Source of the DNA: Nitrososphaerota archaeon
GTDB taxonomy: Archaea; Thermoproteota; Nitrososphaeria; Nitrososphaerales; JACPRH01
DNA: 64,000 nucleotides
Assembly: GCA_023379805.1 (NCBI GenBank)
Contig: JAMCPI010000003.1
Location: 62,001 to 126,000, forward strand
Direction: 5' to 3'
The stretch's first letter is position 1; each line of letters begins with the position of its first letter. Positions 52,403 through 60,916 of this stretch are shown here, piece by piece. A program made the translations under genes and the position numbers. Below the pieces are notes generated by a model. That model had not been told where the DNA came from. It did no database searches and was given only the letters and a program-made list of their open reading frames with translations.

Positions 52403-53128
52403 ATGCTAAAACTGGATAACGTTTGCAGATCCTTTTCAGGGCGCATGGCTCTTAGAAATGCATCTCTCAATCTCAATAAAGGAGAGATTCTAGCTATTAT
52501 AGGTCCGAGCGGCGCAGGCAAAACCACTCTTCTGAGATTAGTTGATCTCCTCATCCAACCAACCAGCGGCATCATCATTTTCAACGATGTAAACACCAGT
52601 GGAGACGCAAAACATCAGCGCTCCTTACGGCGGCAGATGAGCCTGGTACTTCAGTATCCTGCTCTATTCGATACGACCGTTTTCAATAACGTCGCCTTAG
52701 GCTTGAAGATACGAAGTTACCCTGAAGCCGCTATCAAGGAAAAAGTTGAAGATATACTGACCGTAGTTGGTCTCTCTGGATTCGAGAAGAGAATGGTAAA
52801 GACGCTTTCAGGAGGAGAAGCTCAGAGAATCGCATTGGCGAGAGCCCTCGTAACTGAACCAACCCTCTTACTACTGGATGAGTCTACATCTAATCTTGAT
52901 CCTAAGAATGTCTCCATAATAGAGGATATAGTGAGAGCGGCTAACACAAAGTCTCAGGTGACCGTTATGTTAGCCACACATAATTTGAACCAAGCAAAAC
53001 GCCTAGCCCACAGGGTAGCCTTCCTCTTAGACGGCGATCTAGTGGAGGAGGGCGCTACAAAAGAAATCTTTGAACGACCAAGAGACGAACGTACAGCAAC
53101 CTACGTAGACGGCAAAATGATATATTAG
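52403..53128 (+). CDS. tupC: Tungstate/molybdate ABC transporter ATPase (TupC type)
   Basis: 241 residues from ATG 52403 (MLKLDNVCRSFSG); an in-frame TTG at 52370 overlaps tupB. Walker A GPSGAGKTTLLR, Q-loop VLQYPALFD, signature TLSGGEAQRIALARAL, Walker B LLLLDESTSNLDP, H-loop ATHNLNQ. No C-terminal TOBE domain is attached, so oxyanion feedback may rest on the separate Mop protein downstream. Last gene of the operon. Confidence 0.9.
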   Translation: MLKLDNVCRSFSGRMALRNASLNLNKGEILAIIGPSGAGKTTLLRLVDLLIQPTSGIIIFNDVNTSGDAKHQRSLRRQMSLVLQYPALFDTTVFNNVALGLKIRSYPEAAIKEKVEDILTVVGLSGFEKRMVKTLSGGEAQRIALARALVTEPTLLLLDESTSNLDPKNVSIIEDIVRAANTKSQVTVMLATHNLNQAKRLAHRVAFLLDGDLVEEGATKEIFERPRDERTATYVDGKMIY

Positions 53129-53154
53129 ACAAGTATAGAATCTTCTTGTTACTG

Positions 53155-53361
53155 TTATTCTTCAGTTGCTATCATGACTTGAGTTGCCTTAATTATGGCC
53201 TCAACATTTCCGCCGTTTTTGAGGCCCAAGTCTTCGACGGCTTCCTTCGAGATTAAGGCAGTGATTGTTATGGGTGATTTTACCTCGATTTTGACCTTCG
53301 CCATTATCGCGCCTTTCTCCACGTTTTTCACGACGCCCTTGAACCGGTTTCTTGCACTCAT
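53155..53361 (-). CDS. Molbindin-like single Mop domain protein
   Basis: 68 residues from ATG 53361 (MSARNRFKGVVKNVEKG), the canonical Mop start; a TTG at 53379 is in frame. The remainder shows VKIEVKSPITITALISKEAVEDLGLKNGGNVEAIIKATQVMIA. Mop proteins bind molybdate or tungstate as hexamers for storage. Convergent with the transporter genes. A minus-strand TATA-like ctatatag lies near 53402-53409. Confidence 0.88.
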   Translation of the reverse strand: MSARNRFKGVVKNVEKGAIMAKVKIEVKSPITITALISKEAVEDLGLKNGGNVEAIIKATQVMIATEE

Positions 53362-53557
53362 CTTCAAACCAGTAATCAACCTAAGTATTATTTGTCACGC
53401 AACTATATAGGTATTTAGATATTTCTTCAATATTTGATGCAATATATTCGCTTCAAGATTACCAATATTTCAGTTTTGAAGAACCTAGATATCGGCCCCT
53501 GAGCATTAAATGCTGACAATAAGATTTATCTGAACGAGTCCGGGACTAACTTAATGC

Positions 53558-53745
53558 GGGCTCGTGGCGCAGACGTCCTACCGATGTCGGCATAGACACA
53601 CGGTGACGGTGTAGCATGGACAGCGCGGCAGACACAACGATGTTGTTGGTCGAGCCTCCTATGCACGCCGAACGGAGACAGCTGTAGAAGATTGGCGCAC
53701 CCGGTCTTCGGCTAAAGGCCGTGGGTTCAAATCCCACCGAGCCCG
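53558..53745 (+). tRNA. Probable tRNA-Arg (CCT) with three apparent introns
   Basis: Acceptor GGGCTCG pairs with CGAGCCC (53738-53744), discriminator G; T-arm gtggg-ttcaaat-cccac. D-stem gcgc (53567-53570) has its partner gcgc within catggacagcgcg about 42 bases further, implying a D-loop intron. An anticodon arm cgagc-ctCCTat-gcacg (anticodon 53658-53660, one A-A mismatch) is separated from the D-arm by ~23 bases containing an acaac/gttgt stem. Between gcacg and the variable loop aggcc lies ~48 bases closed by gccgaa/ttcggc. Mature length comes out near 75. Isotype fits Arg; anticodon assignment is provisional. Confidence 0.65.
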
Positions 53746-54038
53746 CTCCCACTTAGTGACAAGTCTTTTTCTTGGGTCTGTAAAGCCGTCGATGGCTGGT
53801 AGGTAATCTGCAGGCATTGGCCACCGAAGACTTGGCCGTAACTCCTGTTAAGAACAAGGCTAATGACACACATTCACGATTATCGCTACCAATGTTTCCT
53901 ATCCAAATCGCGATTCTTCATGTTGTTACAAGCAATGCAACCGTAGTTTCTCAAGTAATCTATTCAATACGATGTGTTTATTGCGTAAAGCATAAAGGTT
54001 CTGCAATACCTATACGGTAAGAAACGGGTTATCCTAAA

Positions 54039-55424
54039 GTGACTAGCGCAGGCAGAGTTATCATAGTAGCTGGAACTAGACCTGAGCTCATAAAACTAGC
54101 ATCAGTCTTTGAATGGATGAAACGCCTCAACCTCGACTTTCAGTTCATCTGGAGCGGTCAACACTACGATCACGACATGAGCACAATTTTCATGGAGCAG
54201 TTGGGTATTCCTAGGCCAGATACCGATCTAGATGTACGCAGTGGTACCGACGCGCAGCAAACCTCCAAGGTAATGTTAGGTATCGAGGAATCAGTTAAGC
54301 GAGAGCATGCCTCACTTGTTCTTGCTCAAGGTGACACCAACACCGTTGTTGCCACTGCATTAGCCGCCACTAAATCACTTGTCCCTTTTGCACATGTGGA
54401 AGCTGGACTCAGATCCTGGGACAGAACAATGCCCGAAGAGATTAACCGAGTTGTGGCGGATAGTGTAGCTGAGATCCATTTCGCCCCAACTAAATTATCC
54501 GCTATCAACCTTGCACATGAAGGAGTTGCCCTAGACAGAATCCACGTTACAGGGAACACCGTTGTAGACGCCATCAAAAAGTGTAGAGAACAAGCTGTAT
54601 CACAAGGCCAAGACATTATCAACAAACTAGCTTTAGACAAACACAGTTTTGCTCTAATAACAATACATCGACGAGAAAACACCGATGATGTCACAAGGCT
54701 CAACGAAATCATCGAAGCCCTAACAGACTTTTCTAGTCATCTCCCAGTAGTGTTCCCAGTTCACCCACGCACCAAAAAGACTCTATCCACATTGGGCATT
54801 CTCGATAAGCTTACTTCGCACAGAAACATCTTCCTGCTGGAGCCACAAGGCTATTTTGAATTCTTGGGTCTGCTATCCTTATGTCGAATAGTTCTAACAG
54901 ACAGCGGAGGAGTCCAAGAAGAAGCCCTAACATTAATGACTCCAACAGTTACACTTAGATATAATACAGAAAGGCCGGAGACCGTTCTCGCAGGCATCAA
55001 TCGACTTACTGGAGTTCAGAAAAAACATATTCTAAAGACGGCGCTGAACATGTCAGAAAAAAGAGACGAAATAGTCTCTAGACTGAAGTCAAAAGCAAAT
55101 CCACTCGGCGATGGCAGAGCTGGAGAACGCATCGCCAAGATGGCAAAGCGCGCCGTTGAAGAAGGTATCAATTTGAAGACATGCAACACCTGTAAAGATC
55201 CACACATAACTTACCGGCTAACAACATTAAGTCCTCCAAAATCAAGAGTAAACACTAACGTCCATATAGAAGACAACATCATAACTGCCTATAATTCACA
55301 AGGCTTCGCCGAAGTCGATATTAGAAAGGCCAGCAAAATAGTGGTTCGTGGTCCTAAGACAAGTCTAGAAAACACCTCAAGAGGAGTGCTCACAAAGCGA
55401 AAATTGAATTTGATCAAAATCTAA
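54039..55424 (+). CDS. wecB: UDP-N-acetylglucosamine 2-epimerase (non-hydrolysing) with a C-terminal extension
   Basis: 461 residues against about 360-380 for WecB. GTRPELIKLA at the N terminus, AHVEAGLRSWDRTMPEEINR (catalytic acidic residues), TGNTVVDAI, IHRRENTDD and DSGGVQEEA are all intact. Interconverts UDP-GlcNAc and UDP-ManNAc for surface glycans. The extra ~90 residues (about 370-461) after the domain start with GINLKTCNTCKDPHITYR, including a CxxC, and end with a beta-like segment; this is unlike ordinary WecB. Start is GTG. First gene of the glycan cluster. Confidence 0.88.
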   Translation: MTSAGRVIIVAGTRPELIKLASVFEWMKRLNLDFQFIWSGQHYDHDMSTIFMEQLGIPRPDTDLDVRSGTDAQQTSKVMLGIEESVKREHASLVLAQGDTNTVVATALAATKSLVPFAHVEAGLRSWDRTMPEEINRVVADSVAEIHFAPTKLSAINLAHEGVALDRIHVTGNTVVDAIKKCREQAVSQGQDIINKLALDKHSFALITIHRRENTDDVTRLNEIIEALTDFSSHLPVVFPVHPRTKKTLSTLGILDKLTSHRNIFLLEPQGYFEFLGLLSLCRIVLTDSGGVQEEALTLMTPTVTLRYNTERPETVLAGINRLTGVQKKHILKTALNMSEKRDEIVSRLKSKANPLGDGRAGERIAKMAKRAVEEGINLKTCNTCKDPHITYRLTTLSPPKSRVNTNVHIEDNIITAYNSQGFAEVDIRKASKIVVRGPKTSLENTSRGVLTKRKLNLIKI

Positions 55425-55662
55425 AAAAACGGATACGCGTGCAGATGGAAATGAGGTTTGCTTGTTCTACAATAATAACTACCGGTTCAAAATTTATAGG
55501 ATTAAAAAATAGCAAATTTCACTCGAAATTTACACAAACAATAATAACTCTTTTGTGCATTGAATACTGATATCGATGTTTCCATACCCCCAGTCATATT
55601 TGACACTAGACTGGCAGCTTAGGGCATTCGGAGAAAATATGCGATAATGGTATTGTGTCTCG

Positions 55663-56850
55663 ATGAAGATTCTCGTTATCCCGACAACAGATTGGGTCGG
55701 TCACCCCGTGCTTGAACGACAACACCACCTCTTCGAATATATTGCGCAAAAGCATGAAGTGCATGTTTTACGCTTCAAATATTACGATAAAAAGAATCTC
55801 ACTACCGCAACCACAGTCCATGAAACAAATGAAAGGATGACTGATTCGCTAGCGCTATTCTACACAATTAATGCGGCAAAACATAAGCAGTCTATTCAAC
55901 GTATTGTGAAGGAGAATAAAATAGAGGCGGTCGTTTTATCAAATGTCCTTCCTGCGTTAACATCGATAAACGAGCTGCACAAAAAAGTACCGATCGTCTT
56001 TGATTTGTCAGATCATTTTCCTTCATCCGGTGCCGGCTACCTATTCAACGTCCGTTCGCCGCTGGGTAAACTGGCCGTGAGAAGCCTTGAAATGATACTC
56101 AAATACGTATTGACCAGAAGTCATCTCACAGTCACCTGCTCTCAACCACTAAGCGATTATGCGCGTAGGTTAGGTGCGCCAAGAGTCACAATTATTCCTA
56201 ACGGAGTTTCGGATCATTTTCTACAAAATTACGATGGTGCTGCAGTCAGGAACATGTATGGCCTCGGCAACGCGGTCGTTATTGGATTTGTCGGTATGAT
56301 AGAGTTTTGGCTTAACACACTACCCTTACTGCAAGCCATAAAAGATCTTAAAGGAAGCATGAATTTGAAGCTGTTTATCGTCGGGAAATATTTTCAGACA
56401 AAAAGTGAATTTGATATTAAGAGAAGAATTGAGGATCTGCAAATAAGCGAGAATGTGGTATGGTCAAACGGCTTTGTCCCATACAAAGATCTCCCGAGCT
56501 ACATTTCAGCTATGGATATATGCACAATCCCATTCGATCATACCCATCCCACAGCGTACTACTCAGCACCAAACAAGCTTTGGGAGTATCTCGCGCTACA
56601 GAAGCCAGTAATGTGCACGCCTCTCCCAGATGTCCTAGCCTGTGCCAAGAGCTACGTAAATATCGCGACAAGACGCGAAGATTACACAAAGATTATTCAG
56701 GACTATGCAACAAATCCTCATCACTACCTAGATCGAGCCAAGTCCAGTAGAGAAACCGTGTTGAAACGCACATGGGTTGAACTGGCGAAGGAGTACGAAA
56801 AAACTCTTCATTCATTGATAGACAGTCATCCTACTTTAAGGGGCGGGTAA
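55663..56850 (+). CDS. Glycosyltransferase family 4 (GT-B fold)
   Basis: 395 residues. N-terminal domain begins MKILVIPTTDWVGHPVLERQ; C-terminal domain carries IIPNGVSDHF (typical nucleotide-sugar binding loop), FVPYKDLPSYISAMDI and APNKLWEYLALQKPVM, the EX7E-type motif region of GT4. Transfers a sugar from a nucleotide donor. It ends 7 bases before the alpha/alpha-barrel gene and follows wecB by 238 bases. Role likely in surface polysaccharide or glycoprotein assembly. Confidence 0.85.
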   Translation: MKILVIPTTDWVGHPVLERQHHLFEYIAQKHEVHVLRFKYYDKKNLTTATTVHETNERMTDSLALFYTINAAKHKQSIQRIVKENKIEAVVLSNVLPALTSINELHKKVPIVFDLSDHFPSSGAGYLFNVRSPLGKLAVRSLEMILKYVLTRSHLTVTCSQPLSDYARRLGAPRVTIIPNGVSDHFLQNYDGAAVRNMYGLGNAVVIGFVGMIEFWLNTLPLLQAIKDLKGSMNLKLFIVGKYFQTKSEFDIKRRIEDLQISENVVWSNGFVPYKDLPSYISAMDICTIPFDHTHPTAYYSAPNKLWEYLALQKPVMCTPLPDVLACAKSYVNIATRREDYTKIIQDYATNPHHYLDRAKSSRETVLKRTWVELAKEYEKTLHSLIDSHPTLRGG

Positions 56851-56857
56851 CCAAGAC

Positions 56858-58072
56858 ATGTCAAAACTTGCGTATTCAAAACATGACCTAGCTAACCAGA
56901 CAGAATCGGCAACGAAATGGTTACTCGAATCAGAGATCCGCAATAGCAACGAGAAACATCCTGAAACATTCGGAAGCATCAACAACTACTACAATACACG
57001 TGGCAGAACCTGTCCATACGCATACACAGAAATAACCGCTTACAGCGTGGAATTATTCTTAGATCTTTACAGCAGAACACAGGACCCACGCTACCTCCAC
57101 TGCGCAAAACTTGCCGGTGACTGGATAACACATATGCAGTATCAAGGTGACGACGAACGAGCCCTCGGCTCCTTCCCCTACCACTACATAATTCCAGACG
57201 GACCGAAATCAACGAAATCTTACACATTCGACGCGGGGATATGCATAGGAGCCCTATCAGAGCTATACAGAAAAACATCGGATCAAAAATATTTGAAAGC
57301 AGCCACCGCAGGTGCCAACTGGCTCATTTCACAGATGCAGAACCCCGACGGCTCCTTCGCACCCTCATACGACTTACAAACTCAAAAAACCAAGGTCAAC
57401 CAGAAGCATTACATGCTACCATCATTTCTGTCAACACGCTTCAACTGGTATGAAGCATCAGGGATTCACCACAGCAAAATAATCATAGGACTGTTAAAAA
57501 CACACGAAGTAAACGGTAGAGCAGAGAAGATTCTTAACTCCGCTAGGCAGCTAATTCACTGGACATTACTCCAACAGGAATCAACAGGCCGATTCAAAGT
57601 AAACACCAATAACGAATGGACATTTACACACACGCATTGTTACGCGACTGAAGGATTACTGTTCGCATATTCCAAGCTAGGTGACGAAAAATGCGCAGGC
57701 GCAGCTGACAGAGCATGTTCTTGGTTAACTGCCTTCCAGAAGTCTAATGGATCTATACCTGATTGGATAAGAAACACGACGGCAACCCCAACAATAGACC
57801 TAAGCGCAATAGCTCAAGCAGTAAGGCTCTGGTGCATTAACTACAAACTAACCCGCAACGAACAATACCGCAAATCAATCAACAAAGCCGTAAACTATCT
57901 TCTAACTATGCAAGACCCTTCAGGAGGATTCCACCTAACAAGAATCGAAATCGGGCCGTTAAGATACAAGTTACCGCGACTCTACTCGTGGTCCACAATC
58001 TTCGCTATTCACGCCTTCAACCTAATAGATGATCTAGAGAAAGATAAAATCAATACATCACACTTATGGTAA
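56858..58072 (+). CDS. Alpha/alpha-barrel protein (glycoside hydrolase or epimerase-like)
   Basis: 404 residues. Repeated helical pairs with GAALSELYRKTSDQKYLKAATAGANWLISQMQNPDGSF-like and AKLAGDWITHMQYQ, ATEGLLFAYSKLG, NKAVNYLLTMQDPSGGFHL patterns, as in (alpha/alpha)6 toroids such as D-glucuronyl C5-epimerase or GH88/GH76-like enzymes. Aromatic-rich. No signal peptide. Likely cytoplasmic and acting on the glycan produced by the two upstream enzymes. Exact activity unknown. Confidence 0.65.
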   Translation: MSKLAYSKHDLANQTESATKWLLESEIRNSNEKHPETFGSINNYYNTRGRTCPYAYTEITAYSVELFLDLYSRTQDPRYLHCAKLAGDWITHMQYQGDDERALGSFPYHYIIPDGPKSTKSYTFDAGICIGALSELYRKTSDQKYLKAATAGANWLISQMQNPDGSFAPSYDLQTQKTKVNQKHYMLPSFLSTRFNWYEASGIHHSKIIIGLLKTHEVNGRAEKILNSARQLIHWTLLQQESTGRFKVNTNNEWTFTHTHCYATEGLLFAYSKLGDEKCAGAADRACSWLTAFQKSNGSIPDWIRNTTATPTIDLSAIAQAVRLWCINYKLTRNEQYRKSINKAVNYLLTMQDPSGGFHLTRIEIGPLRYKLPRLYSWSTIFAIHAFNLIDDLEKDKINTSHLW

Positions 58073-58118
58073 ACCAGCAGGGTACTGTTGAAGGGTGTTG
58101 AAACAGTATCTACATGCC

Positions 58119-58667
58119 CTACAGTATGAATACTGCAGCTGCGATGACCGATGTCCACAATCCTTTTTTGTCTCCTTCAGCAGACTGCGTTATATTGGTA
58201 GTTTTGATTATCAGACCTGTGGTTTTGAAGAGCTGCTTTCTTTCATCCCAATCCTTCTCAGGGTCGAAAGGAATCCCCATTGTTGTCGCCAGCATAGTTG
58301 CCGCCAAATCCTCCGCATAGTCTCCAGCTACTTCCTCCGTTTGCCCGAAGGTATGATGCTCTGAGAGGTAGCCATAATCGTTTTTACCAGATGGTATGGC
58401 AACACCTATTGATGCCACAGCCAGCCGATTCGGCTCGTTAGTCGAGTTTCTAGCCAGGACAACAAATGTTACTTGGCCGGGTTTCAGCATCTCTACACCT
58501 TTCTCCTTTGAAAGCAGTTTACAGCCGGGCGGCACTATGCTGGTTACATTCACGATGTTGCAGTACTGTATTCCTGCGGATCTCAAGGCTAGTTCAAAGG
58601 ATTGTAAGTATTCTTTGTGTTTGCCAACCCCTTTGGTTAGAAAGAAGTATTTAGGGATTGGTCCCAT
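58119..58667 (-). CDS. pdaD: Pyruvoyl-dependent arginine decarboxylase
   Basis: 182 residues, family-typical length. PvlArgDC motifs: [69 protein letters not shown]. The proenzyme self-cleaves before the serine that becomes the pyruvoyl group; the site here is Thr42-Ser43 in place of the common Ser-Ser, so the pyruvoyl serine is kept. Makes agmatine for polyamine and modified tRNA synthesis. Single gene, convergent with the alpha/alpha-barrel gene. Confidence 0.9.
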   Translation of the reverse strand: MGPIPKYFFLTKGVGKHKEYLQSFELALRSAGIQYCNIVNVTSIVPPGCKLLSKEKGVEMLKPGQVTFVVLARNSTNEPNRLAVASIGVAIPSGKNDYGYLSEHHTFGQTEEVAGDYAEDLAATMLATTMGIPFDPEKDWDERKQLFKTTGLIIKTTNITQSAEGDKKGLWTSVIAAAVFIL

Positions 58668-58989
58668 GCGCAGATTAAAGAGCGCGTTTCTTATTAATTT
58701 TCGAGCGGCAGTTTATGTTCCGCTCAAAAGTTGATCTCCTATTCGACCTATTTAAGTCTCGATTAAGAGGGTGCTGCATTTTTTCCTTTCTAATATGTTG
58801 GTCGCTTAAAAACTAGATTTAAACATACATTCAGAAGCAACACGTCACGTCCTTCCAAATCAACTGATATCTTTATAATTATCTATAAGCACAGATTCTT
58901 ACTTGAAACAGTTGAGTCGAGTGAAATGTAGCGTGAAAGGTCACTCATCTCAGTAAACTTACTCGAAAGCTAGCGAAGATGGTGTTGAG
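58668..58989. other. Divergent promoter region between pdaD and the histidine kinase
   Basis: 322 bases without a gene. AT-rich; a TATA-like ctttataatta lies near 58870-58880, which would give the kinase a leader of roughly 90 bases. A further AT-rich patch near 58805-58825 faces pdaD. Confidence 0.4.
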
Positions 58990-60486
58990 ATGAGGTATAA
59001 TCTTCAAGATGACGTGCTGGATCAAGTAATGGATGCAGTAATCACTGTTGATAATGAATCTAACATTACGTATCTGAATAAATCGGCGGCGAAACAGTAC
59101 ACTGTAGATGCGAAAAGCGCTCTAGGATCGAAGCTAACAGATCTATACAAAATTACTTGGCTCAAACCAGCAGATGAGCCAAATTTTCGCGCTTCACTGG
59201 AAAAGTTCGGTCACTGGCACGGCGAGAATATTCACCGCCTGAAAGACTCAGGAGAGATACATGTTGAGTCAACTGTTACTGTGTTAAAGGACGCTTCAGG
59301 GGAAAAGATTGGGCTACTAAATATCCATCGCAACATTACTAGATGCAAAATAGCTGAAAATGAGTTACAAAAGAGTGAGAAGCATCTGTCAATTATTCAA
59401 CGAGCCGCTGGCGTCGGCGCATGGGATTGGAACGTTGCGGAGAACACGATCGCTTGGTCCCCTGAGACATACACTATCTACGGATTAGATCCAAATACAC
59501 CTGTAAGTTATGAGCAAGCACTATCTTTGATTCACCCAGAGGATCGCAGCCGAATAACCAACCTTCTAAATGAATTACAGATTCATCATTCAAAGATATG
59601 GAAAGTAGAGTATCGTATCGCTCATCGATCGCTTGGCATGCGTTGGCTACTAAACTGGGGTAAGGTAGTCTACAATTCAGAAGGCAAGATCATCCGGATC
59701 GTCGGCGTTAGTTTCGACATTACAGAGCGCAAGAACATTGAAGATAGCCTCAAACACCGTATCGAAGACCTGCAGACATTAGTTGATGAGCGTACTGAAC
59801 AGCTTAGAGAGGCAGAACGGTTAGCCGTAATCGGCGAAACAGCGGGGATGGTAGGTCACGATCTTCGCAATCCACTTCAATCCATAGTTATCACGGTCTA
59901 CTTAGCTGAGGAAGAGCTTAGTTCTCTAGCTGAAGGTAAAGCCAAAACCAATTTACAGCAGTTTTTGGAGACGATTAACGAACAGGTAAATTACATCAAC
60001 AAAATCGTTTCAGACCTCCAAGATTACGCCGAACCCTTAGTTTTGCGCAGCGAGGAGACTGATTTAGGGCAAGCTATCACAGACTCAGTTCGAGCCATCA
60101 CTCTACCTGAAAACATTCAACAATCAATCCGAATAGAAGATAACTTTCCAAAGATGACGATAGACCCTTTCCTCATTAAACGGGTGCTCATCAATCTAAT
60201 CACTAATGCAGTTCAAGCCATGCCTAACGGAGGAAAACTGAAGATAAGCGCGTCAAGAAAAAAAGGTAACGTACTTATCAACGTTGAAGATACCGGCGTA
60301 GGAATACCTGATGAGCACAAGCCTCATCTTTTTAAACCGCTTTTCACAACCAAGTCTAAGGGACAGGGATTCGGGCTGGCCGCCTCTAAACGCATCGTAG
60401 AATCTTACAACGGCTCGATTACAGTTGAAAGCGAAGTCGGTAAAGGCGCCAAGTTCACAATTCATCTGCCTCTAACGAAAAGGTAA
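58990..60486 (+). CDS. PAS-PAS sensor histidine kinase
   Basis: 498 residues, no transmembrane helix, so cytoplasmic. Two PAS domains (about 5-115 and 130-250, the second with a PAC motif RIVGVSFDITERKNIE), a linking coiled coil, a HisKA domain with GHDLRNPLQS (phospho-acceptor His about residue 297) and an HATPase_c domain with NLITNAVQAM, DTGVGIPDEH and GQGFGLAASKRIVE. Senses a small molecule or redox state through PAS. The receiver gene begins 9 bases later. An archaeal two-component pair. Confidence 0.93.
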   Translation: MRYNLQDDVLDQVMDAVITVDNESNITYLNKSAAKQYTVDAKSALGSKLTDLYKITWLKPADEPNFRASLEKFGHWHGENIHRLKDSGEIHVESTVTVLKDASGEKIGLLNIHRNITRCKIAENELQKSEKHLSIIQRAAGVGAWDWNVAENTIAWSPETYTIYGLDPNTPVSYEQALSLIHPEDRSRITNLLNELQIHHSKIWKVEYRIAHRSLGMRWLLNWGKVVYNSEGKIIRIVGVSFDITERKNIEDSLKHRIEDLQTLVDERTEQLREAERLAVIGETAGMVGHDLRNPLQSIVITVYLAEEELSSLAEGKAKTNLQQFLETINEQVNYINKIVSDLQDYAEPLVLRSEETDLGQAITDSVRAITLPENIQQSIRIEDNFPKMTIDPFLIKRVLINLITNAVQAMPNGGKLKISASRKKGNVLINVEDTGVGIPDEHKPHLFKPLFTTKSKGQGFGLAASKRIVESYNGSITVESEVGKGAKFTIHLPLTKR

Positions 60487-60495
60487 AGAAGCAAC

Positions 60496-60870
60496 ATGCA
60501 GGCGAACGGATCGCGCATTCTCATAGTCGATGACGACAAAATTATACTATCGATTCTCGCAAAATTCCTGCAAAGAGCAGGGTATCAGACAGATGTGGCT
60601 GAGACCAGCCGAGAAGCTTTGGAGAAGGTCAAAAACCAATACTATGATGTAGCCCTAATGGACATCAAGCTGCCAGACATGGAGGGCACAGACCTACTGC
60701 TCATAATGAACAGGACTTCGCCGCGGATGACAAAAATAATGATGACAGGCTTCGCATCAAAAGAAAACCGTGAAAGATCCTTAAACCGCGGAGCCGACGC
60801 CTATCTCGTTAAACCTATAGCGCCGCAACAACTACTTAAAACAATCAAGGAAAAGCTAAGTGCAAAGTAA
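60496..60870 (+). CDS. Response regulator receiver domain protein
   Basis: 124 residues consisting of a receiver domain only: ILIVDDDKIILSIL acidic pocket, phosphorylated Asp in ALMDIKLPD (about residue 56), conserved Lys in AYLVKPI. No output domain, so it must act by binding another protein. Partner of the preceding PAS kinase in a two-gene operon. Confidence 0.93.
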   Translation: MQANGSRILIVDDDKIILSILAKFLQRAGYQTDVAETSREALEKVKNQYYDVALMDIKLPDMEGTDLLLIMNRTSPRMTKIMMTGFASKENRERSLNRGADAYLVKPIAPQQLLKTIKEKLSAK

Positions 60871-60916
60871 GACGAAATAGAGAACATAGTCAGTTACTGT
60901 CTGTCTGACTAGCTGG

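Noticed and set aside
53817-54020. 67-residue plus-strand frame before wecB
   Set aside because: No homology pattern and the wecB reading frame has its own start and upstream region.
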